A DNA stretch of 64,000 nucleotides from JANMJD01 sp963828405 (lineage in GTDB: Bacteria; Actinomycetota; Acidimicrobiia; Acidimicrobiales; Ilumatobacteraceae), in the NCBI GenBank assembly GCA_963828405.1, contig CAWHEG010000002.1, positions 1 through 64,000 on the forward strand, in the 5' to 3' direction. Under the pieces are notes generated by a model. That model was not told the DNA's origin and searched no databases. It saw only the letters and a list, made by a program, of their open reading frames with translations. The translations under genes were made by a program, and so were the position numbers. This document shows positions 13,462 to 22,094 of this stretch, piece by piece (position 1 is the stretch's first letter; each line of letters starts with the position of its first letter).

Positions 13462-15993
13462 GTGACCACCCTGATCGACGCCGCCATCGAGCCCCTGCTC
13501 GCCGCCCTCGGGCCACCCGGCGGCTCGGCCGTCGTCGTCGCCCCGCCGGGCACGGGAAAGACCACCCTGCTCCCGCTGGCCCTGCGCCATGCGCCGTGGG
13601 CCGCCGACGGGCGCATCGTCGTGCTCGAACCCCGTCGTCTGGCCACCCGCGCCGCCGCTCGCCGAATGGCCGACCTGCTCGGCGAGGAGGTCGGACGAAC
13701 GGTCGGCTACGTGACCCGCGACGACCGCCGGGTCAGCGCGGCGACCCGCATCGAGGTGGTCACCGAGGGAGTGCTGACCCGGCGTCTGCAGCGCGATCCG
13801 AGCCTTGCCGGCACGAGTCTGGTGATCTTCGACGAGGTGCACGAACGCAACCTGCAGACCGACCTGGGGCTCGCCCTGGCGCTCGACGCCCGCAGGATCC
13901 TGCGGCCCGATCTGCGCCTGTGCGCGATGTCGGCGACCGTGGCCTCGGAGCGCTTCGCCGCGCTGCTCGGCACACCGGGCCTCCCGTCGCCGATCGTCGC
14001 CGTCGAGGGCAACCCTCATCCGGTGGAGATCCGCTGGGCGCCGCGCAAGGCCGCCCAGCGCCTCGAGCCCGCGGTCGCCGCCGCCGTCGAGGCGGCGCTG
14101 CGGCGTGATCCCGGCGACGTGCTCGTCTTTCTTCCCGGTGTGCGCGAGATCACCCAGGTCGGCCAGCTGCTCACCCACCTCCCCGACGCCCACGACACCG
14201 ACGTGCGCCCGCTGTTCGGCATGCTCGCCAACGAGGAGCAGGACGCCGCCCTCCAGCCGAGCCCGAGGGGGCGCCGACGCGTCGTGCTCGCCACCGACAT
14301 CGCCGAGAGCAGCTTGACGGTGGAGGGCGTGCGGATCGTCGTCGACAGCGGTCTCGCCCGGGCACCGCGGTTCGATCCGCGCACCGGCATGACCCGCCTC
14401 CAGACCATCGCTGTGTCGCGCGCCTCGGCCGATCAGCGGGCGGGGCGGGCCGGTCGCCTCGGGCCGGGGGTGGTGGTGCGGCTGTGGTCGAAGGGTGAGC
14501 ACGCCACCCGCCGCCCCTTCGTCGAGCCCGAGATCCTCCAGGTCGATCTGGCCGGCTTCGCCCTCGAACTGGCCGCCTGGGGGGTGGACGATCCCGGCGG
14601 GCTCACCTTCATCGACGCCCCGCCCGAGCGCGGGTTCCTCGACGCCCGCGAGCTGCTCGGCCGTCTCGGGGCGCTGGACACACACGGCCGGTTGACCGCC
14701 TTCGGGCGGGCGATGAACGACCTCCCGCTCCATCCACGGCTGGCGGCGATGGTCGCCAGGGCCGGCGACAGCGGACCGGGGCGCGCCGGGCTGGCCTGCG
14801 TGATCGCCGCCCTGTTGGAGGAACGCGACGTGCTGCGCGGCCGCCCCGATGAGGTGCCCACCGACCTGATCACCCGCATCGAGTTGATCGGCGATCCCGG
14901 CCGCCGGCATCCCCAGGCCGACGGCCGGGCGCTCGGCACCGTCCGCCGCCGGGCCACCGAGCTCATCCGCCGCGCCGATCTCGCCGTCTCCGTGAGCGAT
15001 GTCGCCGAGGTCCCCAACGCCGCGGCCGTCGCCGAGCTGCTGGCCACCGCCTACCCTGACCGCCTCGCCGTGCGCCGCTCCCAGGTCGGACGGTTCCAGC
15101 TCCCCAACGGGACGGCCGCCTGGGTGCCGGGCCACGACCCCCTCGGCCAGGAGCCCTTCCTGATCGTCGCCGATCTGGAGGGGGACCGGCGCGAGGCACG
15201 CATCCGCCTTGCCGCGGCGATCGACTCGGCCGGATTGGCCGCCGTGCTGGGCACCGAGGTGACCGAGACGACCCGCCTCACCTGGGACGCCCGGCGCGAC
15301 GAGCTGGTCGAGCTCGTCGAACGGCGGCTCGGCGGTGTGATGCTCGAGGATCTCACCCGCCGCCCCGAGCCGGGGCCGTTCGTGGTCGACGCCCTGCTGC
15401 GGCGGGTCGGCGACCGCGGCCTCGAACGCTCGCTGAACTGGAGCAGCGATGCAACCGCCTTGCGGGCGCGGGTCGCCTTCCTGCATCGGGTCATCGGCCA
15501 CGGATGGCCCGACTGGTCGATGGAGACGTTGACGGCGACCCTCGACGAGTGGCTCGCACCGTTCCTGGTGTTCGCCCGCGGACGCGCCGAGCTCGACGCC
15601 CTCGACCCCGGCTCGGTACTCGTGGCGACGCTCGACCCGCGCCTGCGGTCCGAGCTCGACCGACTGGCGCCCAGGTACTTCTGGCCCGATCAGTCGGGCC
15701 GGGGCGCCACCGGGCGCCGTGTCGCCATCGACTACGACGCCGGCGATCAGCCGGTCCTGGCGATCAAGGTGCAGGAGCTGTTCGGGCGCTCGCAGACCCC
15801 GACCGTGGCCGGCGATCGCGTTCCGCTGCTGCTCCACCTCCTGTCCCCCGCCGGGCGGCCGATCCAGATCACCAGCGACCTGGCCGGTTTCTGGGCGGGA
15901 TCGTGGCACCAGGTGCGCAAGGAGATGGCCGGCCGCTACCCCAAGCATGCGTGGCCGGCCGATCCGACCGCCGCCTCCCGACCGCCGCATTGA
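13462..15993 (+). CDS. hrpB: ATP-dependent RNA helicase HrpB
   Basis: 843 aa, full length for HrpB. DExH helicase core: motif I PPGTGKTTLLPLAL, LEPRRLATRAAARRM, GYVTRDDRRVS, motif II FDEVHERN, motif III AMSATV, VLVFLPGVREI, motif V VVLATDIAESSLTVEGVRIVVDSG, motif VI ASADQRAGRAGRLGPG. The HrpB-specific C-terminal domain ends FWAGSWHQVRKEMAGRYPKHAWP, a clear family signature. GTG at 13462 gives the normal N terminus (TLIDAAIEPLLAAL); the frame is open further upstream without meaning. Role in RNA metabolism, precise target unknown. Confidence 0.93.
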   Translation: MTTLIDAAIEPLLAALGPPGGSAVVVAPPGTGKTTLLPLALRHAPWAADGRIVVLEPRRLATRAAARRMADLLGEEVGRTVGYVTRDDRRVSAATRIEVVTEGVLTRRLQRDPSLAGTSLVIFDEVHERNLQTDLGLALALDARRILRPDLRLCAMSATVASERFAALLGTPGLPSPIVAVEGNPHPVEIRWAPRKAAQRLEPAVAAAVEAALRRDPGDVLVFLPGVREITQVGQLLTHLPDAHDTDVRPLFGMLANEEQDAALQPSPRGRRRVVLATDIAESSLTVEGVRIVVDSGLARAPRFDPRTGMTRLQTIAVSRASADQRAGRAGRLGPGVVVRLWSKGEHATRRPFVEPEILQVDLAGFALELAAWGVDDPGGLTFIDAPPERGFLDARELLGRLGALDTHGRLTAFGRAMNDLPLHPRLAAMVARAGDSGPGRAGLACVIAALLEERDVLRGRPDEVPTDLITRIELIGDPGRRHPQADGRALGTVRRRATELIRRADLAVSVSDVAEVPNAAAVAELLATAYPDRLAVRRSQVGRFQLPNGTAAWVPGHDPLGQEPFLIVADLEGDRREARIRLAAAIDSAGLAAVLGTEVTETTRLTWDARRDELVELVERRLGGVMLEDLTRRPEPGPFVVDALLRRVGDRGLERSLNWSSDATALRARVAFLHRVIGHGWPDWSMETLTATLDEWLAPFLVFARGRAELDALDPGSVLVATLDPRLRSELDRLAPRYFWPDQSGRGATGRRVAIDYDAGDQPVLAIKVQELFGRSQTPTVAGDRVPLLLHLLSPAGRPIQITSDLAGFWAGSWHQVRKEMAGRYPKHAWPADPTAASRPPH

Positions 15994-16109
15994 ACGCATC
16001 GCCGGACCACTGACCCGGTCAGCGGGGCATCCGCCAGCACCCATCTCCGAGGCGCTACTTTTCCGCCGCGGGGCAGACCGCTCATCCTCCTGCCCCGGGG
16101 AGCAGTGAC

Positions 16110-16898
16110 ATGATCAGCAACTCACGATTGCTCGCCGCAGAGGCGATGGCCACCGCCGTCCTGACCGTCGGCGGGCTCGGCGCCGCGGTGCTCGGCGGCC
16201 CGGCCATCGGACCGCTCGGCATCGCCCTGGCCTGGGGCCTGACCCTGGTGGCCGTGTCGTACGCCCTGGGCAACATCTCCGGATGCCACGTCAACCCGGC
16301 GGTGACCCTGGCGATGGTCATCACCCGCAAGATCACTGCCACCCGCGCCGTGTTCTACGTGATCGGCCAGCTGCTCGGGGCGCTGATCGGCGCCCTGATC
16401 GTGTGGGGCATCGCCAGCGGAGTCGAAGGGTGGAGCGCTCGCCACAGCTTCGCCGCCAACGGGTGGGGGAAGTTCAGCCCGGGCGGGTTCGGGCTCGGCT
16501 CGGTGATGATGATCGAGATCGTCCTCAGCGCTATCTGGGTATTCGTCGCCCTCTGCGCCGCGGGCCGGGCCTACTCGCCGGGCGCCCGCGGATTGAGCGC
16601 CGGGATCACCCTGATCGTCATCAACCTGGTGTCGACCACGGTCGACAACGCCTCGGCCAACCCCGTGCGCAGCCTCGCCTCGGCGGTGTTCGCCGGGAGC
16701 GACGCCCTCAAGCAGGTGTGGGGCTTCATCGTCTTCCCGCTCGTCGGCGCGATGGTCGGCGTCGTGGCCTGGCTGGCCGTCGACACGGCCACCCTCGAGG
16801 ACACGATGCTCGACAGCGAGGTCACCCGCAAGATCCGTGACGTCGCCGACGGCGTCGGCGACGTCGCCGTCGGCGTCATCCACGACGCCGTCGACTGA
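16110..16898 (+). CDS. MIP-family aquaporin
   Basis: 262 aa with six transmembrane helices. First half-helix motif GCHVNPAVTLA is canonical; the second is NASANPVRSLASAVF, with NPV replacing NPA. The extra loop GVEGWSARHSFAANGWG and the acidic C-terminal tail (TLEDTMLDSEVTRKIRDVADGVGDVAVGVI) are additional. Water or small neutral solute channel; the altered second motif may change selectivity. A GGGGAG site lies before the ATG at 16110. Confidence 0.88.
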   Translation: MISNSRLLAAEAMATAVLTVGGLGAAVLGGPAIGPLGIALAWGLTLVAVSYALGNISGCHVNPAVTLAMVITRKITATRAVFYVIGQLLGALIGALIVWGIASGVEGWSARHSFAANGWGKFSPGGFGLGSVMMIEIVLSAIWVFVALCAAGRAYSPGARGLSAGITLIVINLVSTTVDNASANPVRSLASAVFAGSDALKQVWGFIVFPLVGAMVGVVAWLAVDTATLEDTMLDSEVTRKIRDVADGVGDVAVGVIHDAVD

Positions 16899-16919
16899 AC
16901 CGACCAAGAAAGGCTCCCG

Positions 16920-18290
16920 ATGGCGATCGAAGGACCTTGGGGCCCACCACTCCCACCTCCCGACCCCCCCGACTACATCCCGCCGCGCCCGGGCCCTCCT
17001 GCCGCCCCGATGCAGGTCGAGGCGACGAGCCCCCCGGAGGTCCCGCCCGACGAACCTCCGATGCCCGGACCCCCCGCGGCTCCGGCTCGTCGCAGCTGGC
17101 TGTGGTGGCTCGGGGTCGCCCTCGTGATCGCCTCCCTGGTGATGATCGTCGTCTACGCCCGGCGCAAGACGAACGAGTCCCCGACGTCCAAGCCGGTGCC
17201 GACCACGGTACGGGCGGTCGACTCGACTGCCGCGCCCACCACCGCCGCCGTCCCGACCACCGAGGGGCGGGTGGCGACCACCCCGGCACCGGCTACGACG
17301 GTGAGCAGGCCGACCACGACGGTCACCCGCACGACGACGGTCGTCGCGACGACCACCACTGCGCCCTCCACGACCGCGGCGCCGACCACCACCGCCCCAC
17401 CGGCAACAACTGGCACACCGACGACCGTGCCGACCGGTGGGGCGTTGCCCGACGGGGTCGTGCTCACGGTGGCGACCCCGCTGGGGGCCCGATCGGTGTC
17501 GGCGCTCGGTGAGATCCCCGTCAGCCTCGGAGCGGGCGACGTGGCGATCACGTTCGCCGACGGCGCCGGGACCGGCGTGATCTACCAGGCCGGGGCGGCG
17601 GCGGCCGACCCGGAGGACGCGACGGACATCATCCGCGTCCGCCCGGACGGCAGCCAGCTCATCCTGTACCCGGCGACCCGCGGGCGCACGCTGCGCCTGC
17701 ACGACGTCCGGGTGGTCGACGGACGCCCCGAGGTGCTCTACAGCGTGAGTTCGGGCAACACACCGGACACGGCCATCGAGACGCTCGTCCTCGCCCGACC
17801 GGTGGCCGGGAGCCTGTTGGAGCTCGGCACCGTCGGCGGTTGGGAGAACAGCACCGGAAGGCTCCACTTCGGTGGCGACCTGATCGTCGGTGAGTCGGTC
17901 AACGAGGAGCTCACCGAGCTGTTCACGCTGACCACGACCGGGCAACCGGGTCCGCCGGCCTCGCTGTACGGCGTCGACGTCCCGCAGGCGGCCTGTGGCG
18001 GTTGCCCGGCGCGCCACTTCACCATCGATGCCGGTGGGACGCGCGTCGGCTGGCTCGCCGGCAACGACCTCGTCGTCGCCGACCGCACGACCGGAGCCCG
18101 ACTCAGTCGCACCCCGATTCCCGTCGACCTCCTCGGCGATGTCAGCGACCTCCAGATCGGTGAGGGCATCGCCGTGATCAACTACTTCCCCCGCCCGGAG
18201 GGCCCCCGGGCGGCGCTGGTCGTCGACTTCCGCGGCGCAGCGGTGCGGTTCGTCGAGTCGCCGGTCGTCGGCTACGCCGACCTGGCCTGA
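16920..18290 (+). CDS. Single-pass membrane protein with Thr/Pro stalk and beta-rich outer domain
   Basis: 456 aa. Cytoplasmic Pro-rich N terminus (about residues 1-58), a transmembrane helix (WLWWLGVALVIASLVMIVVY), a stalk of some 110 residues rich in Thr/Ala/Pro (TTTVVATTTTAPSTT...), then a globular domain of about 270 residues with repeated beta-strand patterns and one CGGC motif (AACGGCPARHF). The last part (HFTIDAGGTRVGWLAGNDLVVADRTTGARL) resembles beta-propeller blades. AAGAAAGG precedes the ATG. Type II orientation with the propeller-like domain outside; function unknown. It follows the aquaporin by 21 bases. Confidence 0.7.
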   Translation: MAIEGPWGPPLPPPDPPDYIPPRPGPPAAPMQVEATSPPEVPPDEPPMPGPPAAPARRSWLWWLGVALVIASLVMIVVYARRKTNESPTSKPVPTTVRAVDSTAAPTTAAVPTTEGRVATTPAPATTVSRPTTTVTRTTTVVATTTTAPSTTAAPTTTAPPATTGTPTTVPTGGALPDGVVLTVATPLGARSVSALGEIPVSLGAGDVAITFADGAGTGVIYQAGAAAADPEDATDIIRVRPDGSQLILYPATRGRTLRLHDVRVVDGRPEVLYSVSSGNTPDTAIETLVLARPVAGSLLELGTVGGWENSTGRLHFGGDLIVGESVNEELTELFTLTTTGQPGPPASLYGVDVPQAACGGCPARHFTIDAGGTRVGWLAGNDLVVADRTTGARLSRTPIPVDLLGDVSDLQIGEGIAVINYFPRPEGPRAALVVDFRGAAVRFVESPVVGYADLA

Positions 18291-18334
18291 TCACCAGCGC
18301 CCCGTCACCCGGCCAGCGACCCTGAGGAACGACA

Positions 18335-18360
18335 GTGGCCCGGGGTTCCCCCCGGGCCAC
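18335..18360. terminator. Bidirectional hairpin terminator
   Basis: Perfect 11-bp stem GTGGCCCGGGG / CCCCGGGCCAC with loop TTCC, lying between the convergent membrane-protein gene and groEL. No long T run, but position and stability fit a shared terminator. Confidence 0.75.
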
Positions 18361-18424
18361 CGCGTCGTCTTGACCGATCTCCATCCACCGTCTACCCAGC
18401 CGCGGGCGGACGATGGCGCTTCGG

Positions 18425-20044
18425 TCAGAAGTCTTCCATACCTCCGCCGCCCATCGGCGAGCCGTCCTTCTCGGGCTTGTCGGCGACGACAGCCTCGGTG
18501 GTGAGGAACAGCGCGGCGATCGAAGCCGCGTTCTGCAGCGCCGAGCGGGTCACCTTGGCGGCGTCGATGATCCCGAGCTTGACCAGGTCGACGTACTCGC
18601 CGTTGGCGGCGTTGAGGCCGTTGGCGCCCTTCAGGCCCTTGACCTTCTCGACGACGACACCACCCTCCATGCCGGCGTTCTCGGCGATCTGCTTGAGCGG
18701 GGCCTCGAGGCTCTTGGCGACCAGGCGGGCGCCGGTGGCCTCGTCGCCGGCCAGCGACTCGGCCACCTTGAGCACGGCGGCCTGGGCCCGGAGGAGCGCG
18801 ACGCCACCGCCGGGGACGACCCCCTCCTCGATGGCCGCCTTCGTCGTCGACACGGCGTCTTCGATGCGGTGCTTCTTCTCCTTGAGCTCGACCTCGGTGG
18901 CCGCGCCGACCTTGAGTACGGCGACGCCACCCGACAGCTTGGCGAGACGCTCCTGGAGCTTCTCACGGTCGTAGTCGGAGTCGGTGTTCTCGATCTCGGC
19001 CTTGATCTGGCTGATCCGGCCCTTGAGGTCGTCCTCGGAGCCGCCACCCTCGACGATCGTGGTCTCGTCCTTGGTGATGATCACCTTCTTGGCCCGGCCG
19101 AGCAGGTCGAGCGTGACTCCGTCGAGCTTGAGGCCGACTTCCTCGCTGATCACCTGGCCACCGGTGAGGATGGCCATGTCCTGGAGCATCGCCTTGCGGC
19201 GCTCGCCGAACCCCGGGGCCTTGACGGCGACCGACTTGAACGTGCCGCGGATCTTGTTGACGACGAGCGTGGCCAGGGCCTCGCCCTCGACGTCCTCGGC
19301 GATGATGACCAGCGGGCGACCGCCCTGCATGACCTTCTCGAGGATCGGCAGCATGTCGCGCACCGACGAGATCTTCGACGAGACGAGCAGGACGTACGGG
19401 TCGTCGAGCGACGCCTCCATCCGCTCCATGTCGGTGGCGAAGTAGGGCGAGATGTAGCCCTTGTCGAAGCGCATGCCCTCGACGAGGTCCATCTCCATCC
19501 CGAAGGTCTGCGATTCCTCGACGGTGATGACGCCGTCCTTGCCGACCTTGTCGATGGCGTCGGAGATCATCTGGCCGATCTCGTTGTCGGCGGCGGAGAT
19601 CGAGGCGACCTGGGCGATCTGGTCCTTCGAGTCGACATCCTTGGCCAGCGACTTGATGCTGCCCACGGCGGCCTCGACGGCCGCTTCGATGCCCTTCTTC
19701 AGGCTCATCGGGTTGGCGCCGGCGGCGACGTTGCGCAGTCCTTCGCGAACCATCGCCCAGGCGAGCACGGTGGCCGTCGTGGTGCCGTCACCGGCAACGT
19801 CGTCGGTCTTCTTGGCGACTTCCTTGACGAGCTCGGCGCCGATCTTCTCGTACGGGTCTTCGAGATCGATCTCCTTGGCGATCGAGACGCCGTCGTTGGT
19901 GATCGTGGGGGCGCCCCACTTCTTCTCGAGCACGACGTTGCGGCCCTTGGGGCCGAGGGTCACGCGCACGGCGTCGGCGAGCTTGTTCATGCCCGCCTCC
20001 AGGCCGCGGCGAGCCTGCTCGTCGAATGCGATGGTCTTCGACAT
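18425..20044 (-). CDS. groEL: 60 kDa chaperonin GroEL
   Basis: 539 aa, full length. Begins SKTIAFDEQARRGLEAGMNK, contains VTLGPKGRNVVLEKKWG, ATP-site VAGDGTTTATVLAW, GMRFDKGYISPYF, and the C-terminal GGGGMEDF with the Gly/Met tail shortened. No groES is adjacent, as in actinobacteria that carry a separate second groEL. The ATG follows GGAGGA at proper spacing, and two CIRCE operators lie just upstream, so it is HrcA-regulated. Confidence 0.97.
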   Translation of the reverse strand: MSKTIAFDEQARRGLEAGMNKLADAVRVTLGPKGRNVVLEKKWGAPTITNDGVSIAKEIDLEDPYEKIGAELVKEVAKKTDDVAGDGTTTATVLAWAMVREGLRNVAAGANPMSLKKGIEAAVEAAVGSIKSLAKDVDSKDQIAQVASISAADNEIGQMISDAIDKVGKDGVITVEESQTFGMEMDLVEGMRFDKGYISPYFATDMERMEASLDDPYVLLVSSKISSVRDMLPILEKVMQGGRPLVIIAEDVEGEALATLVVNKIRGTFKSVAVKAPGFGERRKAMLQDMAILTGGQVISEEVGLKLDGVTLDLLGRAKKVIITKDETTIVEGGGSEDDLKGRISQIKAEIENTDSDYDREKLQERLAKLSGGVAVLKVGAATEVELKEKKHRIEDAVSTTKAAIEEGVVPGGGVALLRAQAAVLKVAESLAGDEATGARLVAKSLEAPLKQIAENAGMEGGVVVEKVKGLKGANGLNAANGEYVDLVKLGIIDAAKVTRSALQNAASIAALFLTTEAVVADKPEKDGSPMGGGGMEDF

Positions 20045-20060
20045 CGATGGTCCTCCGGTA

Positions 20061-20110
20061 GTAGCACTCTGATCGATTGAGTGCTAGCACTCTACGACCT
20101 CGAGTGCTAA
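20061..20110 (-). promoter_or_regulatory. Two overlapping CIRCE (HrcA) operators
   Basis: GTAGCACTC-N9-GAGTGCTAG (20061-20087) and CTAGCACTC-N9-GAGTGCTAA (20084-20110) each match the CIRCE consensus TTAGCACTC-N9-GAGTGCTAA with one or two changes. They share the four bases CTAG at 20084-20087. HrcA binds CIRCE to repress chaperonin genes until heat shock. The copy nearer the gene ends 16 bases before the groEL start codon. Confidence 0.9.
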
Positions 20111-20162
20111 CGAGGCAACATCCCGGGCCGATCAGCGCGCGCCTTCCCGGCGGCGCAGGACG

Positions 20163-20168
20163 TACGGT
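20163..20168 (+). promoter_or_regulatory. -10 box of FAD oxidoreductase gene
   Basis: TACGGT followed by eight bases and the GTG at 20177; leaderless pattern. Confidence 0.55.
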
Positions 20169-20176
20169 GGGCCCCC

Positions 20177-21628
20177 GTGAACATCGTGGTGGTCGGCGGC
20201 GGGGTGTCGGGGCTCGGTTCGGCGTTGGCCCTCGCCCGCGGTGGGCACCGGGTGACGGTGATCGAGCGCGACGCCACGGCGATGCCGCCCAGCGCCGACG
20301 CCGCATTCGCCTGGGATCGCCGGGGAGCCCCGCAGGTGCGCCACAGCCATGCCTTCCTGGCCCGGTTGACGAACATCCTGCGCTCGGACTACCCGGAGAT
20401 CCTCGCCGCGCTCCTCGAGCAGGGGGCCAGCGAGATCCGTTTCGGCGACGACCTCCCGCCGGGCATCACCGACTTCCGACCGTCTCCCGACGACGCCGAG
20501 CTGACGATGATCGCCTGCCGACGAACGACGTTCGAATGGGTGCTGCGCCGCCATGCCCAGTCCGTCGGCGGGATCGCCCTGCGGACCGGCCTCGGCGTCA
20601 CCGGGCTGGTCACCTCGGGAACCGACGGCGGTGCTCCGGTGGTCACCGGCGTCCGCCTCGACGATGGCGACACCGTCGAGGCGGACCTGACCGTCGTGGC
20701 CACCGGGCGGCGATCGGCACTCCCCGAGTGGTTGGCGGCGATCGGCGCCGGTGCCGTGCCCGAGGAGGTCGAAGACACCGGGATCGTCTACTTCTCACGC
20801 TTCTTCCGCCTCCTCGAGGGCACCGAACCTCCGCCGCGCCGCGGACCGATCGGCGGCGACCTGGGCTACGTGAAGTACGGCGTGTTCATGGGCGACAACC
20901 GCACCTTCTCGATCACCCTGGCCACCCCGGTCGACGACGACGTGCTGCGCAGGACGCTGTCGCGCACCGCTGCCTTCGATCGTTGCGCCCGGTCGCTGGT
21001 GGCCACGGCCCCATGGATGGACGGCCGGGCCGAGCCCCTCGGCGATCAGGTGTACGTGATGGCCGGGCTGCTCAATCGCTGGCGGGAGTACGTGGTCGAC
21101 GGATCGCCGCTGGCCATCGGGGTACTGCCTGTGGGCGACGCCGTCGTCTGCACGAACCCGCTCTACGGTCGGGGCTGTGCGACCGGGTTCTGGGGGGCTC
21201 ACCTGCTCGCCACCGCCGTGGCCCACCACGGTGGCGACCCGCAGGCGCTGGCCATCGCCTACGACGAGGCCTTGCGCGCCGAGCTGCTGCCGTGGTACCG
21301 CTCGGCGGTGCTGCAGGACTCCGATGCCCGACGGGTGGCCGCGGCGATGCTGGTCGGCGACGACCCCGACGCCGACACCACCGACCCCCGCACGTTCATG
21401 CGCTCCGTGCTCCGCGACGGTCTGCTCCCGGCCCTACAGGTCGATGCCGTGGTGCTGCGGGCGTTCGTGCGGACGTTCAACCTGCTCACGACTCCGGACG
21501 CGATGATGACCGACCAGGCCGTGTTCAACCGTGTGCTCGCCGTCTGGCAGGACCGCGACAACCGCCCTCCCCCGCCCTCCCTCGGCCCCAAGCACCGCGC
21601 CGACCTGCTCGAGCTCCTGGCCGACTGA
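20177..21628 (+). CDS. FAD-dependent oxidoreductase/monooxygenase-like protein
   Basis: 483 aa. Rossmann FAD site at the extreme N terminus (IVVVGGGVSGLGSALALARGG, then VIERD), a substrate-domain motif APQVRHSHAFLARL seen in geranylgeranyl-reductase/halogenase-like flavoproteins, R...TFEWVLRRHA, and the second FAD motif LPVGDAVVCTNPLYGRGC (GD box). The C-terminal 130 residues are helical. Substrate not predictable from sequence. The GTG start places the FAD loop at residue 6, as usual. Confidence 0.8.
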   Translation: MNIVVVGGGVSGLGSALALARGGHRVTVIERDATAMPPSADAAFAWDRRGAPQVRHSHAFLARLTNILRSDYPEILAALLEQGASEIRFGDDLPPGITDFRPSPDDAELTMIACRRTTFEWVLRRHAQSVGGIALRTGLGVTGLVTSGTDGGAPVVTGVRLDDGDTVEADLTVVATGRRSALPEWLAAIGAGAVPEEVEDTGIVYFSRFFRLLEGTEPPPRRGPIGGDLGYVKYGVFMGDNRTFSITLATPVDDDVLRRTLSRTAAFDRCARSLVATAPWMDGRAEPLGDQVYVMAGLLNRWREYVVDGSPLAIGVLPVGDAVVCTNPLYGRGCATGFWGAHLLATAVAHHGGDPQALAIAYDEALRAELLPWYRSAVLQDSDARRVAAAMLVGDDPDADTTDPRTFMRSVLRDGLLPALQVDAVVLRAFVRTFNLLTTPDAMMTDQAVFNRVLAVWQDRDNRPPPPSLGPKHRADLLELLAD

Positions 21629-21717
21629 CCGCTCACGGACCCGTCGTGGCATCGCCCGGAGCGGTCGCCTGGCGCGAATTCACGCTGGAGAGGGTGCCGG
21701 TCGCCCGCCTGTTCGGA

Positions 21718-21993
21718 TCAGCCGCCGGCGACGGCGGGGATGATCGAGACGGTCTCGCCGTCGGGCACCTTGGTGTCGAGGCCGTCGAGGTACCGGACGT
21801 CGTCGTCGGCGACGAACAGGTTGACGAAGCGGCGGAGCTTGCCGTCGTCGTCGAAGAGCCGTTCCCGGAAGCCGGGGTGGGCCGCTTCGAGCCCGCCGAG
21901 CACCTCGGCGAGGGTCTCACCCTCGACCTTCACGGTCGAGTTGCCGCCGGCCAGCGGCCGGAGCGTGGTCGGGATGCGGACGGTCACAGACAT
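21718..21993 (-). CDS. MoaD/ThiS-family sulfur-carrier-like protein
   Basis: 91 aa, ubiquitin-like beta-grasp: SVTVRIPTTLRPLAGG, VKVEGETLAEVLGGLEAAHPGFRERLFD, RRFVNLFVADDDVRYLDG and DGETVSIIPAVAGG. The C-terminal Gly-Gly is what is adenylated and thiocarboxylated in sulfur carriers. The NLFV/DVRYLDGLDT variant resembles CysO-type carriers that feed cysteine synthesis, but no cysM or mec gene is adjacent. TAGGGT (minus sense) with eight bases to the ATG at 21993. Confidence 0.82.
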   Translation of the reverse strand: MSVTVRIPTTLRPLAGGNSTVKVEGETLAEVLGGLEAAHPGFRERLFDDDGKLRRFVNLFVADDDVRYLDGLDTKVPDGETVSIIPAVAGG

Positions 21994-22001
21994 GGGATCA
22001 A

Positions 22002-22007
22002 ACCCTA
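22002..22007 (-). promoter_or_regulatory. -10 box of MoaD-like gene
   Basis: TAGGGT in the minus sense, eight bases before the ATG at 21993. Confidence 0.55.
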
Positions 22008-22094
22008 CCGTCCGGCTCGGGATTCGCACGGGAAGGCCGGCGTCCCGGCGTGCGGGGGTTTGTGAATGATGCAACGGCGGCGAAAGGGTCGGCG

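Noticed and set aside
18413..20080. Long plus-strand ORF of 555 codons over groEL
   Set aside because: It is the antisense shadow of groEL in GC-rich DNA, with His/Asp/Val/Gly-biased composition and no family motifs. The same holds for 22050-24020, 27607-29682 (minus), 40570-43233 (minus) and similar ORFs.
21630..21660. Terminator between the FAD oxidoreductase and MoaD-like genes
   Set aside because: GACCGCTC and GAGCGGTC can pair but the 24-base loop is long and no stable compact stem is present.
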